Of a stretch of DNA of 64,000 bases, positions 57,001 through 64,000 are shown one piece after another. Under the pieces are notes generated by a model. The model made no database searches. It was not told the origin of the DNA and saw only the letters and a list, made by a program, of their open reading frames with translations. Each line of letters begins with the position of its first letter. Positions within the stretch are counted from its first letter, which is position 1. A program made the translations under genes and the position numbers. The DNA lies in NCBI RefSeq assembly GCF_021869535.1, contig NW_026262668.1:14430348-14494347 (forward strand), written 5' to 3'. The DNA comes from Mytilus californianus (Eukaryota; Mollusca; Bivalvia; Mytilida; Mytilidae).

Positions 57001-60000
57001 AAATCATAGTACGTCACATACGTTTTCATACGAAAAAGGGTCGAAAAAAAAATATTCCCTTGAATTTGACAGTTGTATGATATTAAGGGGGCTCGCGGGT
57101 TCAAATTTTCGCGCCTACTGCGCAGGATGTTGCGCAATGATATTGTAAGGCATACCTTTTGTCGTAATTGGCAATAACAATTAATTTTGATTGTTATAAA
57201 CAACTATTTTATTTGAATATATAACCAAAGAGTGTTGTAATTGAAAACTGTTAATTTTAAAATTTTATAAAATTTATTATTGCAATTTTCATTGTTGTAA
57301 ATGCACTTCCGTTTTGTGGAAAATGGCATGTTCTTGCCGGTTAGAGGAGACAATAACAAGATAATTCATAATAATCGAACACGTGGGCTGCTTTTCATGA
57401 ATACTGAAACGAAGATCGAAAATAGTAAAACACGATCTTCATTTTAGTAGCTTATGAAGCAGTTTCACACTTGTCTCACACTAGAAATTGACCAGGAAAT
57501 ATGCGTAATATTTTGTATTTAAGGAAATATATTGTAATGTAAGTATTTCTTCTTTAAGTTTCAAGCGATCCTTCATTAATTGGAGATTATTTGCTGGATA
57601 TTTTACATCGTCTGCAAATGATCCCAGCACAAAAGTGATTCACGACCCAAAAAATTTTCATTTGAACAGGTTGGGCACAAGTCAGGAAAAGTGGGATATT
57701 CCCTGTTTTCAGGGAACACCCCACTTTTCTGGTGTTAGAAAACCCCAGTTTACAGGGACTTCCCTTTTCTATTTCAATTTATGGCATGAAATCTACAAAA
57801 GCGCACGTTTTCACTGCATCAGTAGTATTTGTAAATACTTAAAGTATTTCAGGAACAACAAAACATGAATAATTGAAGCCTTGCTTTTTCTAAAACTCAA
57901 AAACATACAAATCTTTTATTTAGGAGTCAATTGACCAAGCTGCATACTCCAGATGTAACTGACCATAACTGAATTATATTCACTTCTATTGAAAATTTCT
58001 ATTCATTGAATTTAGATGCCCAAGTGATTAACTTATCTTTTTGTCATCTCATAATTGATGATCAAGGTATGAATCGGTAAACAAAGGAATTGTTTTGTTG
58101 TGAGTTGAGCATCAAATTAGACTTGAAATTGGCTTGATTTTTGAACTTATAAAAACACTTGCTATCATTAAACATTATTATCACATGTAGAAAGTGCGCT
58201 TTTGTAGATTTCATACCATAAATTGAAAAGGAAAAAAGAGGTCCCTGTATACTGGGGTTTTTTAACACCAGAAAACTGGGGTGTACCCTGAAAACAGGGA
58301 ATACCCCACTTTTTCTGACTTGAACCCACCCTCAATGAAAGCGTAAAATTAACGAAAATGATTTTCAGCTAAATTCGTGAAAAAAAATAGTGACAACCAT
58401 GAGTGTGTGTTATAGATTATATAAAATTGAGAATTGAAAAGGGGAATGTGTCAAGACAACAACCCGACCAAATAATTTTCTTTGAGCGTTCCTGGTGAAG
58501 GTAAACCCAGAAAAGCGCTTCTGACACATAAAATTTATGAGGTGTTGTTTGCATTTCTAAAAAAATTACTGAAATGACATGTACACTTACCCCATGAATC
58601 TCCACATATAATTTGATTTTTTATTTCACTGAAACATTCCTGAGGTTCCCATGGCTGAAAGGTAGGTAAACGATATACAGTATTATTATGACTATGGCGG
58701 CTGTTGCCATCTATATAAAGATAATGTATTTTTAAACTTTATAAAAGTTTTCTTAAATTAACACAATTTGGAACAATACTAACATTGAACAAACGTATTC
58801 TTTTTAAATTACGATAAGTTATATGTTGACGCACGTACAACGCTTTTATTGATTTCATCATATTGGTTTCTGGTATAATCACTACACGCCTACTGGGTAT
58901 TTTTTTTTAAAGATTTTTGTTATTTTAAAAGGCTCTCATTTCAACACTTAATGATTGTGTTGCTTTTAAACTGCACACAGCTCTAAGTGCTTGCTTTCTA
59001 GTGAATACGCATTTCATATATTGATATCTGATCCACCATAACAAAAAAGTGCATAACAGAGGCGGAAGATACTAAAGGGATATTCAAGCTCATGCCGATG
59101 ACAAATGTTTTGTTTTATTTTGTAACTGAAACTGTATTGATGAAAAATTAAATAAGAGTGGGCGATAGGATATTTTATATAATATTTCATACTGAAAATA
59201 TAATATATAAAATCAACTACGATCTACAAATCTTTTATTATCATATATCAAGAAATTGGCATTGTATTTTAATTATAACCTATAACATCTAGAGTTATAC
59301 TAACCTCTCTTTTCAATATGTCAGTGGTGACTAAGCTTATTGAAGCATCACCTTTTATAATGGTTTTATAACCTATAACATTTAGAGTAATACTAACCTC
59401 TCTTTTCAATATGTCAGTGGTGACTAAGCTTATTGGAGCATCACCTTTTATAATGGTTTTATAACCTATAACATTTAGAGTAATACTAACCTCTCTTTTC
59501 AATATGCCTGTTGTGACTAAGCTTGTTGGAGCATCACCTTTTATAATGGTTTTCAGCTTTAAAGTCTGTAAAAGTTTGGTTAAAAATATTTATAAACAAC
59601 CTTAGAAAATGCATGTCTCACGGCGTTACCTTAATGCTTGTACATAATGATGTACATTTGCTACTGACCTCAATTCATTTTATTTATTGATTTATTAAAT
59701 ATGTCATTCAAAATTGCAAGATCTCAAAGGCTCTCGCTAATAATTATCGCGTCTAAATATCGGAAATGTGGTGAAAGACAACGTATTAATATTTCATCTG
59801 GTTAAATATATGTCTGTGTCTCAACTCACTAGCGACATGTTTTCGCAGTCTTAGATCTTTAGAATCCAGAAAAGTCGTCTAGTCGTCTCCCGATTGTAAC
59901 TTTTTAACTGAATGTTGATTGGACTGGCGGATGATGCATGCAAAGCTGAACACGCTTACCCTGTCTCGTTAATTTTGGATTGAACAATTTGGATTGAATT

Positions 60001-63000
60001 GAAATCGAAATGTTTCATAGATTTATTTTCTATTGATGGCTGTTTTAATTTCGAACTTCTAAAATATACAATATATTTAGATCAAGAGAAATCAATCTTT
60101 TGATAAGAACAATTGTATATAAATGTAAGTGACATTTTCAAAAAATAATTCATAAGTTTGATAGATGAACTTTAACTATGCAAATAAATACAGTATATTT
60201 ACTACTACTTACCTGACCTACACGAACAAACTCTGATCGCCTGGCTTCTTCTTTCCGTGAACTTTGAACATCTTGTATGACGTCACTAAATGCACGACGA
60301 TACAGCAGATTGTTCTAAAATATAATTAAATATATGTTGTCAAGTGGTTACAAAATAAAAGAAATTGTCAGAGGTAGAATGACGAAAAACATAAAAATTG
60401 AATACCAAAACATTAAAACACAAAACAGTAAAGATGTTTACCATTGAAAGGGATGAGAAAAATATCAAAAGCTTACAAATAATTTGGATCACGATGTTTT
60501 TTTTTTCAGGGAAACAACTCAAATATATTCTTAGTGAATGGTTTATGTTCACATTAGTATTGTCTGCATTGGAACTAACATTTGTTTTGCTGTTAATGAA
60601 TTTAACATAATTAGATATGAATTAAAAACCAATTGTTCAGAGAATAATTTAAGATCTTTCCACATCAATTTTCTAAGTTATTGATAAGAAGCTACTTCCG
60701 GTTTACTAAAAGTTACTATAGACGTCCAATGATATGTTTCTGCATGCTGATTGAAAAGTATATGTTTTCTATATACTTTTGTCTGATATAAAGTGGATAA
60801 TTTGCTACTTCCGGTTTAGAAAATTCCACTTCCGGTCTTATATGATAGTTTTATTCACACAGATTCCAAAAATATATGGTTTTTATATACTTTTGCATGA
60901 AAAAGGAGATAATTTGCAACTTCCGGTTTAAAAAATAACACTTCCGGTCTCATATGATAGCTGTATATACACTGATGATGTCCAAAAATACATGGTTTCT
61001 ATATACTTTTGCCTATAATAAGGGAGATAATTAGCTACTTCCGGTTTTTTTAAGGTCACATTCGGTCTAAAAAGATAAGTTAATATGTGCCTATTTAAAA
61101 AAGATATGATTTCTATGTACTTTTCAAAAGGGCAAAAATGGCTACTTTCGGTTTATTGGAAAGATCTAATAATGATAATCAGAACAAAATCTAAAGGTCT
61201 TTTTACAGAAAAGTGGAAAGACCTCATTTTAAAATAAACAGTGATAAACAATTATGGTCATCATTTACTATTTTGGCATTGCACAATGTCATGCTTTTTT
61301 CAACCTATTTATCACGTCTTTTCATAAAACTTGCTATATGTGTACTGATCAACATTATAGTCTGGAAAAAATTGGTTCAATTATTAGTTGAAAATGGCTT
61401 TAAACTAGTGTTCAACAACTGCGAGTACTCTTGGATCGGTACCGTGTGATTTTGTTTTCTTTTTACTTGGTGATTTGTTTGGTAAAAGCCGATCTGATAA
61501 GTAAATCATTCTGAACTATTCTTTACAATTTTACAATGCATTTCTGTTGATTGTTGTATTATGTTTAGGAGATGCGAAAATACCGGTATTACAATAATCT
61601 TGTCCGTCCGTTTGCTTGTCGAACAAATATGTTCATCACATTTTACTTTACTAGTTCAAAGACATCAGGGGTTGATTGTTTGTGTTTTTGAATGTTGTGT
61701 TATGTAGATGTTATAATCGGTCCCGTAGAGATATGTTGACTCATTACAGCCTATCTTCAATTCAATTCGAAGTCTTGGCGTTTAGTCATAGTTCAACTTT
61801 GCGTTGACTTTCACTTCTTGTAATATTTTCTGCTGTCAAAGAAGTGTGAATTATTACTATTTTTACCAGTTTTCAACTTACAAATGCCATATACAAAATG
61901 ATAGTTGTTAACGAATTTAAGACTTCACCTATTAATGATAATATTCCAAACATGATAAAAATTACTGGCTGTTTTTGTCACTTTACTAACTTCTTACTAA
62001 TCCCTGTAAATTCAAGCTTTTAGACTATTGCCTTAAGACTTAAATATCTCCATTTAATACAAATGTCCTTGAAGAACAATTATTTTCTCCTTGATGATAT
62101 ATAATTTCAATGGATAAAATTGGCAAACCTATGTTTTACTACCAGCAAGAATTTTACGCTTGAATTACAAAATGACGATGAATACTTAACGTCTAGTCCT
62201 GATAATCATTTCTTTGAGATTAATTTAGAAAATAGAGAATATACCAGGAGGCAATCAAGTACCATAATTCATAGAAAACAGACAAACACCATTCATAAAG
62301 AAAACAGTACTAAAGAAAACAGACAAACATCATTCCTAAAGAAAACAGTACTAAAGAAAACAGACAAACATCATTCCTAAAGAAAACAGACAAACACCAT
62401 TCCTAAAGAAAACAGTACAAAAGAAAACAGACAAATAAAATTGAGAATGGAAATGGGGAATGTGTCAAAGAGACAACAACCCGACCATAGTACAGACAAC
62501 AGCAGAAGGTCACCAACAAGAAAACAGACAACACCATTCCTTAAGAAAACAGACAACACCATTCCTAAAGAAAACAGACAACACCATTCCTACAGAGAAC
62601 TGACAAACACCATTCCTTAAGAAAACAGAAACACCATTCCTAAAGAAAACAGTACTAGAGAAAACAGACAAACATCATTCCTAAAGAAAACAGACAAACA
62701 TCATTCCTAAAGAAAACAGACAACACCATTACTAAAGAAAACAGACAACACCATTCCTAAAGAACAACATCAAAAACCACAGTTAACAAAAACACCACAC
62801 AGAACAATGCCATTCCTAAAGAAAACAGAATAATAACACCAATCCTAAAGAAAACAGACAACACCATTCCTAAAGAAAACAGACAAACACCATTCATAAA
62901 GAAAACAGTCAATACAATTCCTAAAGAAAACAGACAACACCATTCCTAAAGAACAACATCAAAAACCACAGTTCAAAAAACACTACACAGAACAACACCA

Positions 63001-64000
63001 TTCTTAAAGAAAACAGACAAACACCATTCCTAAAGAAAACAGACAACAGCATTCCTCAAGAAAACAGACAACACCATTCCTAAAGAGATCTTAAAAACAC
63101 CATTCCTAAAGAAAACAGACAACACCATTCCTTAAGAAAACAGACAACACCATTCCTAAAGAAAACAGACAACACCATTCCTACAGAGAACTGACAAACA
63201 CCATTCCTTAAGAAAACAGACAACACCATTCATAAAGAAAACAGACAACATCATTCCTAAAGAAAAACATCCACAGCCACAGTTCATAAAAGCACTACAC
63301 AGAACAACACCATTTCTAAAGAAAAACATCAACAGCCACAGATAACTAAAATACTACAACACTACAAACCCAATCAAATCCGGAGGGGGGGGGGTGGTAG
63401 GGATAAGTTTCAACTCCAGTAGTGGCACCTGTTGTGTTGCTCATGTCAAACAAACTTCGGTGACACGTAGTATTCGATGACATCGTAGTCGATGAAAAAG
63501 AAGCCAATATTTTTGATACTACAATAGATCATATCCATGGTCATATGTGACACAGAAATTATAACAATGCGTTTTGACTTGAAAAGACTACCTTATTTTA
63601 CCTTAATTGTGAAGATTTTGGTGTTTGTTTTATTATGACTTAGTATAAAAGAAAGGCAAACATTTTACGTTAAACCTGCTAACTTTAGCAATGTGAAAAA
63701 TTTTCCTGTCGGTTACACAACATATTATATTTTATGAATATAAGTAAAATAATAACCAGTCTGCCAATTTGCTGATTTTCTACATAGAATTATAGTATTT
63801 ACCTTTAGTCTGCCAATTTGCTGATTTTCTACATAGAATTATAGTATTTACCTTTAGTCTGCCAATTTGCTGATTTTCTACATAGAATTATAGTATTTAC
63901 CTTGTTGATTTCTGACATATATTCTTGGTGTAAGTTTTTAATAAGCATGTCTAACGTTCTTTCTCGTTTTTGTGTGAAAAGTGGGTTATTTACTGCTGCT
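41882..64000 (-). CDS. GARNL3: GARNL3, C-terminal half (15 exons, 5' part beyond the window)
   Basis: Exons in transcript order: 64000-63901, 60314-60213, 59565-59491, 58654-58591, 55824-55777, 55153-55055, 53697-53584, 53071-52908, 52458-52306, 51134-51068, 50511-50431, 46206-46088, 44265-44187, 42786-42590 and 42022-41882. All join with matching phases at GT-AG sites and give about 533 codons ending in TAA. The order of blocks follows vertebrate GARNL3: TLDMLIKNLHQEYM, RRAFSDVIQDV, LKLKTIIKGDAPTSLV, REPWEPQECF, LLIVTDTGVLLLEDGV, the CNH domain (SVKQLDVVEELELVLLRTDK to VCAFPYVLAFTQDTIEIRL), STIYKIPLSCLAGH, and an acidic tail. GARNL3 is a RapGAP plus CNH protein thought to regulate Rap-type small GTPases; the catalytic RapGAP lies upstream of 64000. 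Vertebrate GARNL3 is about 1,000 residues, so half is visible. Three exon ends carry tandem duplications. Confidence 0.93.
42523..42589 (-). repeat. Tandem copy of the 3' end of the penultimate GARNL3 exon
   Basis: The minus-strand segment starting AAAACGCAGTCCATCAGTGC and ending TTAGAACAG repeats the exon end at 42590-42655 with a 67-bp period. Its own end is followed by ATATAT, not GT, so only the upstream donor works. Confidence 0.85.
42590..42786 (-). CDS. GARNL3: GARNL3 penultimate exon
   Basis: 197 bp, acceptor ttattttag, donor GTAAGT. It encodes SSQSTIYKIPLSCLAGH, corresponding to the conserved 'YKIPL' motif after the CNH domain, and ends with GGLYPPIYLEQ in phase 0. Confidence 0.9.
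42787..44186. other. GARNL3 intron with a TIR element
   Basis: It holds the TCGTACGAC-rich element at 43219-43616. The ORFs at 42762-42950 and 43759-43989 have no recognisable domain. Confidence 0.5.
43219..43616. mobile_element. About 400-bp element with imperfect TIRs, rich in TGTCGTG/GTACGAC
   Basis: The left end TAAAGCCCCGGTCACAAC and the inverted right end TAAAGGTCTGGTCACAAC agree at 14 of 18 positions. The interior repeats TGTCGTG, CGTACGAC and ACGAC motifs more than ten times on both strands. It is noncoding. Confidence 0.7.
44187..44265 (-). CDS. GARNL3: GARNL3 exon, linker after the CNH domain
   Basis: 79 bp reading NDIYFGSSSTDRKDKDHSST and a serine/proline end; donor GTAAGT. 'DIYF' follows the CNH domain in vertebrate GARNL3 as well. 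Confidence 0.85.
44484..44595 (+). repeat. Tail repeat ('gttgaaggccgtacggtgac')
   Basis: It contains 'gttgaaggccgtacggtgac' and ends 'ataccacatcttcttattt'; the same family as 18421-18537. Confidence 0.8.
44883..45272. mobile_element. 390-bp TTAA-flanked MITE
   Basis: Perfect 11-bp ends GGAAGTTCGCT and AGCGAACTTCC, flanked by TTAA at 44879-44882 and 45273-45276. The interior is AT-rich and noncoding, and differs from the 21817-22580 element. Confidence 0.87.
46088..46206 (-). CDS. GARNL3: GARNL3 exon, end of CNH domain
   Basis: 119 bp between ttttttcag and GTATGT. It reads VCAFPYVLAFTQDTIEIRL then IINGNLVHTMTMPD, the best conserved stretch with vertebrate GARNL3. Confidence 0.95.
46427..48612 (-). 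mobile_element. 5'-truncated Penelope-like retroelement
   Basis: On the minus strand it runs from about 48612 through an RT ORF to a 3' end at about 46427. The 3' end reads 'ccatttccattctcaatttt', and the same 3' end recurs alone at 49025-49090, 58419-58470 and 62435-62521. 5' truncation with a fixed 3' end is what target-primed reverse transcription produces. No GIY-YIG endonuclease is visible on either side of the RT, so the element cannot be complete. Confidence 0.82.
47068..48599 (-). CDS. Penelope-like reverse transcriptase with one in-frame TGA
   Basis: From the ATG at 48597 the frame reads KEFVFVPADKAANNIIIV, then TGA (48511-48513), then RKFYIEVLKKEI and a 435-residue open RT starting at 48375. 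RT motifs, by residue of that 435-aa part: LPKLHK (9-14), DFSTLYTTLP (91-100, motif A), GIPMGTNCAP (174-183, motif B), YLDD (220-223, motif C) and FLDLDI (258-263). This is the Penelope/Naiad type, in which the RT copies RNA into DNA at a nicked target. The catalytic aspartates are intact over 1.3 kb with no other stop. From memory, related proteins have cysteine at the TGA position, so the TGA may be a mutation or a selenocysteine codon. The frame stops upstream at a TAG. Confidence 0.85.
48727..48862. mobile_element. Imperfect foldback element
   Basis: Arms 'taagactggacatatagagc' and 'gcgctctatgttttccagac' are inverted relative to each other over about 38 bp, with 'cgtcgac'/'gtcgaag' inside. 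It lies just upstream of the truncated retroelement. Confidence 0.6.
49530..49945 (+). repeat. Dispersed repeat with an inverted end fragment
   Basis: 49530-49888 matches 34945-35337 ('ccataaaaccaggttcaacc'). Its terminus 'tatactactgttgccttta' is mirrored at 49921-49945 by 'aaaggcaacagtagtata', making a foldback at the end. Confidence 0.8.
49965..50140 (+). repeat. Fragment of the 'cgcgtctggc' dispersed repeat
   Basis: 'gagtgccactgatgattctc' then 'gaaaacgcacgtctggcgg' matches a very common mussel repeat; a second fragment is at 23216-23262. Confidence 0.6.
50431..50511 (-). CDS. GARNL3: GARNL3 exon, CNH domain
   Basis: 81 bp, acceptor tttatttttag, donor GTAAGT. It reads ISNDFDFHWNSEPKSI, matching the 'ASDFQFCWN' region of the vertebrate protein; phase 1 at its end completes the valine of VCAFPY. 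Confidence 0.88.
50512..51067. other. GARNL3 intron
   Basis: AT-rich; nothing recognised. Confidence 0.5.
51068..51134 (-). CDS. GARNL3: GARNL3 exon, CNH domain
   Basis: 67 bp, acceptor attatatag, donor GTAAGT. It reads VTLVSALDICEDEEVELLLS then YN, a beta-propeller strand pair conserved in GARNL3. Confidence 0.9.
51135..52305. other. GARNL3 intron with two repeat fragments
   Basis: 51455-51830 resembles, weakly, the insertion at 27802-28200 ('cagacaacactattgccaaa', 'ccttctccactctggcccc'). 52095-52258 is a tail repeat ('gttgaaggccgtacggtgac'). Confidence 0.5.
52095..52258 (+). repeat. Tail repeat
   Basis: 'gactatgctgtatgggtttt' then 'gttgaaggccgtacggtgac', ending 'attccacattttctaattt'; the same family as 44484-44595. 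Confidence 0.8.
52306..52458 (-). CDS. GARNL3: GARNL3 exon, CNH domain
   Basis: 153 bp, phase 0 both ends, acceptor acatcctcag, donor GTAAGA. It includes VPQLITLVDESKGDNQICVG and YKNQFDLINEKNGDT, the typical 'P..++L.......ICVGY..+FDL+N' core of CNH domains. Confidence 0.95.
52459..52907. other. GARNL3 intron
   Basis: Nothing recognised. Confidence 0.5.
52908..53071 (-). CDS. GARNL3: GARNL3 exon, CNH domain
   Basis: 164 bp, acceptor gctaacctag, donor GTATGT. It reads CHLYALSRSGSSHLRMVAAI then HKRLLLFTWKH, matching 'GCHLYAI...LRIVVAI..KLLL+..KH' of the family. Confidence 0.95.
53072..53583. other. GARNL3 intron
   Basis: It contains a short tandem copy of 'cgtttgtaaagtgacataac' at 53516 and 53543. 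Otherwise nothing. Confidence 0.5.
53584..53697 (-). CDS. GARNL3: GARNL3 exon, CNH domain
   Basis: 114 bp, acceptor tctggacag, donor GTATTG. It reads RDGKVAVFRLTDFEGEKNEN and CRDHKIEKTKG. Confidence 0.95.
54039..54193. mobile_element. 155-bp foldback MITE, probable TA target
   Basis: Left arm 'taatagttattgaagaactg' and its mirror at the right end (ending 54193) pair over about 63 bp per side, including 'ccactgtcctacgggcag' against 'ctgcccacaggacagtgg'. The flanks are consistent with a TA duplication. Confidence 0.82.
54334..54486 (-). CDS. N-terminal fragment resembling Crypton-derived (DUF3504-like) proteins
   Basis: ATG at 54486, 50 codons: MAELEGTSVTDNSNDRFAVL, then SDAARDKLISNKDYKIKKAL and a divergent end. 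'RFAVLSD...L...KD..' resembles the start of tyrosine-recombinase-derived proteins common in molluscs. It lies in an intron on the same strand as GARNL3 and is not joined to it. Probably a dead gene fragment; the assignment is from recalled pattern only. Confidence 0.35.
   Translation of the reverse strand: MAELEGTSVTDNSNDRFAVLSDAARDKLISNKDYKIKKALICIHILKNCT
54760..54935 (-). mobile_element. tRNA-derived SINE
   Basis: On the minus strand, A-box TGGCCTAGTGG (54914-54924) is followed by B-box-like GTTTGAACCCA (54858-54868) and a body with 'ggtggttctctcgagaatac'. An ORF across it (54640-55032) is not a gene. Confidence 0.72.
55055..55153 (-). CDS. GARNL3: GARNL3 exon, CNH domain
   Basis: 99 bp, acceptor ttgttttgcag, donor GTAAGA. 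It reads DGVQPRLLFDKSVSVKQLDV and VEELELVLLRTDK, the 'VKQ...LL.RTDKG' signature of the CNH domain. Confidence 0.95.
55154..55776. other. GARNL3 intron
   Basis: Nothing recognised. Confidence 0.5.
55777..55824 (-). CDS. GARNL3: GARNL3 microexon, CNH domain
   Basis: 48 bp, acceptor tttattttag, donor GTCAGT. It reads DKLLIVTDTGVLLLE, in phase on both sides; the 'G.+LL+.TD.GV.+L+' strand of the CNH propeller. Confidence 0.9.
55825..58590. other. GARNL3 intron with a long foldback element
   Basis: 55825-57665 contains no recognised feature. 57669-58330 is a foldback. 58419-58470 is a 3' tail of the Penelope-like element ('ataaaattgagaattgaaaa'). Confidence 0.5.
57669..58330. mobile_element. 662-bp foldback element with about 150-bp arms
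   Basis: Left arm (57669 to about 57815) with 'attccctgttttcagggaac' and 'tggcatgaaatctacaaaag' is mirrored in the right arm (about 58180-58330). The arms are roughly 85-90% identical by eye. The middle has no ORF. Confidence 0.82.
58591..58654 (-). CDS. GARNL3: GARNL3 exon, start of CNH domain
   Basis: 64 bp, acceptor ctacctttcag, donor GTAAGT. It reads PWEPQECFSEIKNQIICGDS. I preferred this acceptor over one at 58710 because only this one keeps phase 0 with the upstream exon. Confidence 0.88.
59305..59490 (-). repeat. Two extra 93-bp tandem copies of a GARNL3 exon end
   Basis: Copies at 59398-59490 and 59305-59397 repeat the 63-bp exon end (KTIIKGDAP then SLVTTDILKRE) plus 30 bp. Each keeps its GTTAGT donor. 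The period is 93 bp, exactly 31 codons, with no stop until after the last copy. Confidence 0.92.
59491..59565 (-). CDS. GARNL3: GARNL3 exon before the CNH domain
   Basis: 75 bp, acceptor cttttacag, donor GTTAGT. It reads TLKLKTIIKGDAPTSLVTTG then ILKRE, matching 'LKLK-I-GDAP-SL' in vertebrate GARNL3. Confidence 0.92.
59566..60212. other. GARNL3 intron
   Basis: Nothing recognised. Confidence 0.5.
60213..60314 (-). CDS. GARNL3: GARNL3 exon, linker between RapGAP and CNH
   Basis: 102 bp, phase 0 both ends, acceptor atattttag, donor GTAAGT. It reads NNLLYRRAFSDVIQDVQSSR then KEEARRSEFVRVGQ. Confidence 0.95.
60690..61150 (+). repeat. About 115-bp tandem repeats rich in ACTTCCGGT
   Basis: ACTTCCGGT occurs at 60694, 60807, 60828, 60919, 60940 and 61037, with decayed versions near 61059 and 61143. 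The unit also carries 'ggtttctatatacttttg'. The motif is the reverse of ACCGGAAGT, the ETS-family consensus. Confidence 0.8.
62260..63360 (+). repeat. 25-bp minisatellite of about 1.1 kb
   Basis: Degenerate copies of 'ccattcctaaagaaaacaga' plus 'caaca' run almost without break. They are interrupted at 62435-62521 by a Penelope-like 3' tail. The ORF at 62120-62380 reads the repeat and is not a gene. Confidence 0.9.
62435..62521 (-). mobile_element. Short 3' tail of the Penelope-like element inside the minisatellite
   Basis: It starts 'ataaaattgagaatggaaat' and ends 'gcagaaggtcaccaaca', identical in layout to the 3' end at 46427-46515. A strongly 5'-truncated insertion. Confidence 0.8.
63757..63900 (-). 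repeat. 49-bp triplication containing the exon's 5' splice site
   Basis: The segment with 'ctgccaatttgctgattttc' recurs at 63761, 63810 and 63859. Each minus-strand unit begins with AAG|GTAAATACTATAATTC or close to it, so the donor of the 63901 exon is present as two extra downstream copies. Confidence 0.85.
63901..64000 (-). CDS. GARNL3: GARNL3 exon, partial (continues beyond the window)
   Basis: It reads AAVNNPLFTQKRERTLDMLI then KNLHQEYMSEINK, donor GTAAATAC, phase 0. It matches the 'TLDML+..L+Q+' helix after the RapGAP domain. Confidence 0.9.

Larger units (their letters stand above)
60315..63900. other. GARNL3 intron with ETS-like array and satellites
   Basis: It holds the ACTTCCGGT array (60690-61150), the 25-bp minisatellite (62260-63360) with an embedded element tail, a faint relative of the 27802-28200 repeat at 63400-63480, and a 49-bp triplication at the donor. 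61160-62250 shows nothing recognisable. Confidence 0.55.

Noticed and set aside
58655..58710. Longer GARNL3 exon starting at an acceptor before 58710
   Set aside because: The frame is open, but it would need a phase-1 upstream exon, whereas the upstream exon ends in phase 0. The acceptor ctacctttcag at 58655 fits both phase and family.
62120..62380. 86-residue ORF rich in K, N and T
   Set aside because: Its second half is a translation of the 25-bp minisatellite.

Overview
This is nuclear DNA of a bivalve mollusc, most likely a marine mussel (Mytilus). It is AT-rich and intron-rich, with GT-AG introns, diverged pseudogenes and many nested repeats. Several dispersed repeats match, from memory, sequences that recur throughout Mytilus loci. 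There are no prokaryotic operons, rRNA, canonical tRNA genes or CRISPR arrays.

The one large conserved host gene is on the minus strand: the C-terminal half of GARNL3 (GTPase-activating Rap/Ran-GAP domain-like protein 3). I traced fifteen exons between 64000 and 41882 with consistent splice phases. They cover the linker after the RapGAP domain, the whole CNH (citron homology) domain and the C-terminal tail. Its introns hold a 5'-truncated Penelope-like retroelement with an in-frame TGA (46427-48612), foldback elements, SINEs, satellites and an array of ETS-like motifs.

Region by region: 765-8815 is a decayed multi-exon gene of the metazoan Mutator-like-transposase plus DEDDh-exonuclease family, with a tandem-repeat-bearing element in one intron. 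10041-15686 is a head-to-tail pair of related noncoding elements, one 730 bp and one 4.9 kb, the longer one filled with satellites. 16680-17830 is diverged repeats carrying X-box-like sites. 18554-21623 is a MULE-type DNA transposon (27-bp terminal inverted repeats, 9-bp target duplication) with a ZSWIM3-like zinc-binding domain and a PHD finger, split by a 2.07-kb noncoding LTR element with 795-bp LTRs. 21817-23262 holds a TTAA MITE and a tRNA-derived SINE. 24.5-31.9 kb and 33.8-42.4 kb are two diverged copies of a segmental duplication. Each copy holds an asteroid-like (ASTE1/XPG-type nuclease) pseudogene on the plus strand and the 3' flank and last exon of GARNL3 on the minus strand. Only the second copy is joined to the rest of GARNL3.

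Points most worth a second look: the ZSWIM3/PHD MULE and its nested LTR element; the possible selenocysteine codon in the Penelope-like RT; the head-to-tail element pair; three independent tandem duplications that each include a GARNL3 exon end or 5' splice site; and the segmental duplication, which provides empty-site comparisons for several insertions. All family names come from reading translated segments and recalled family patterns; no database search was run.
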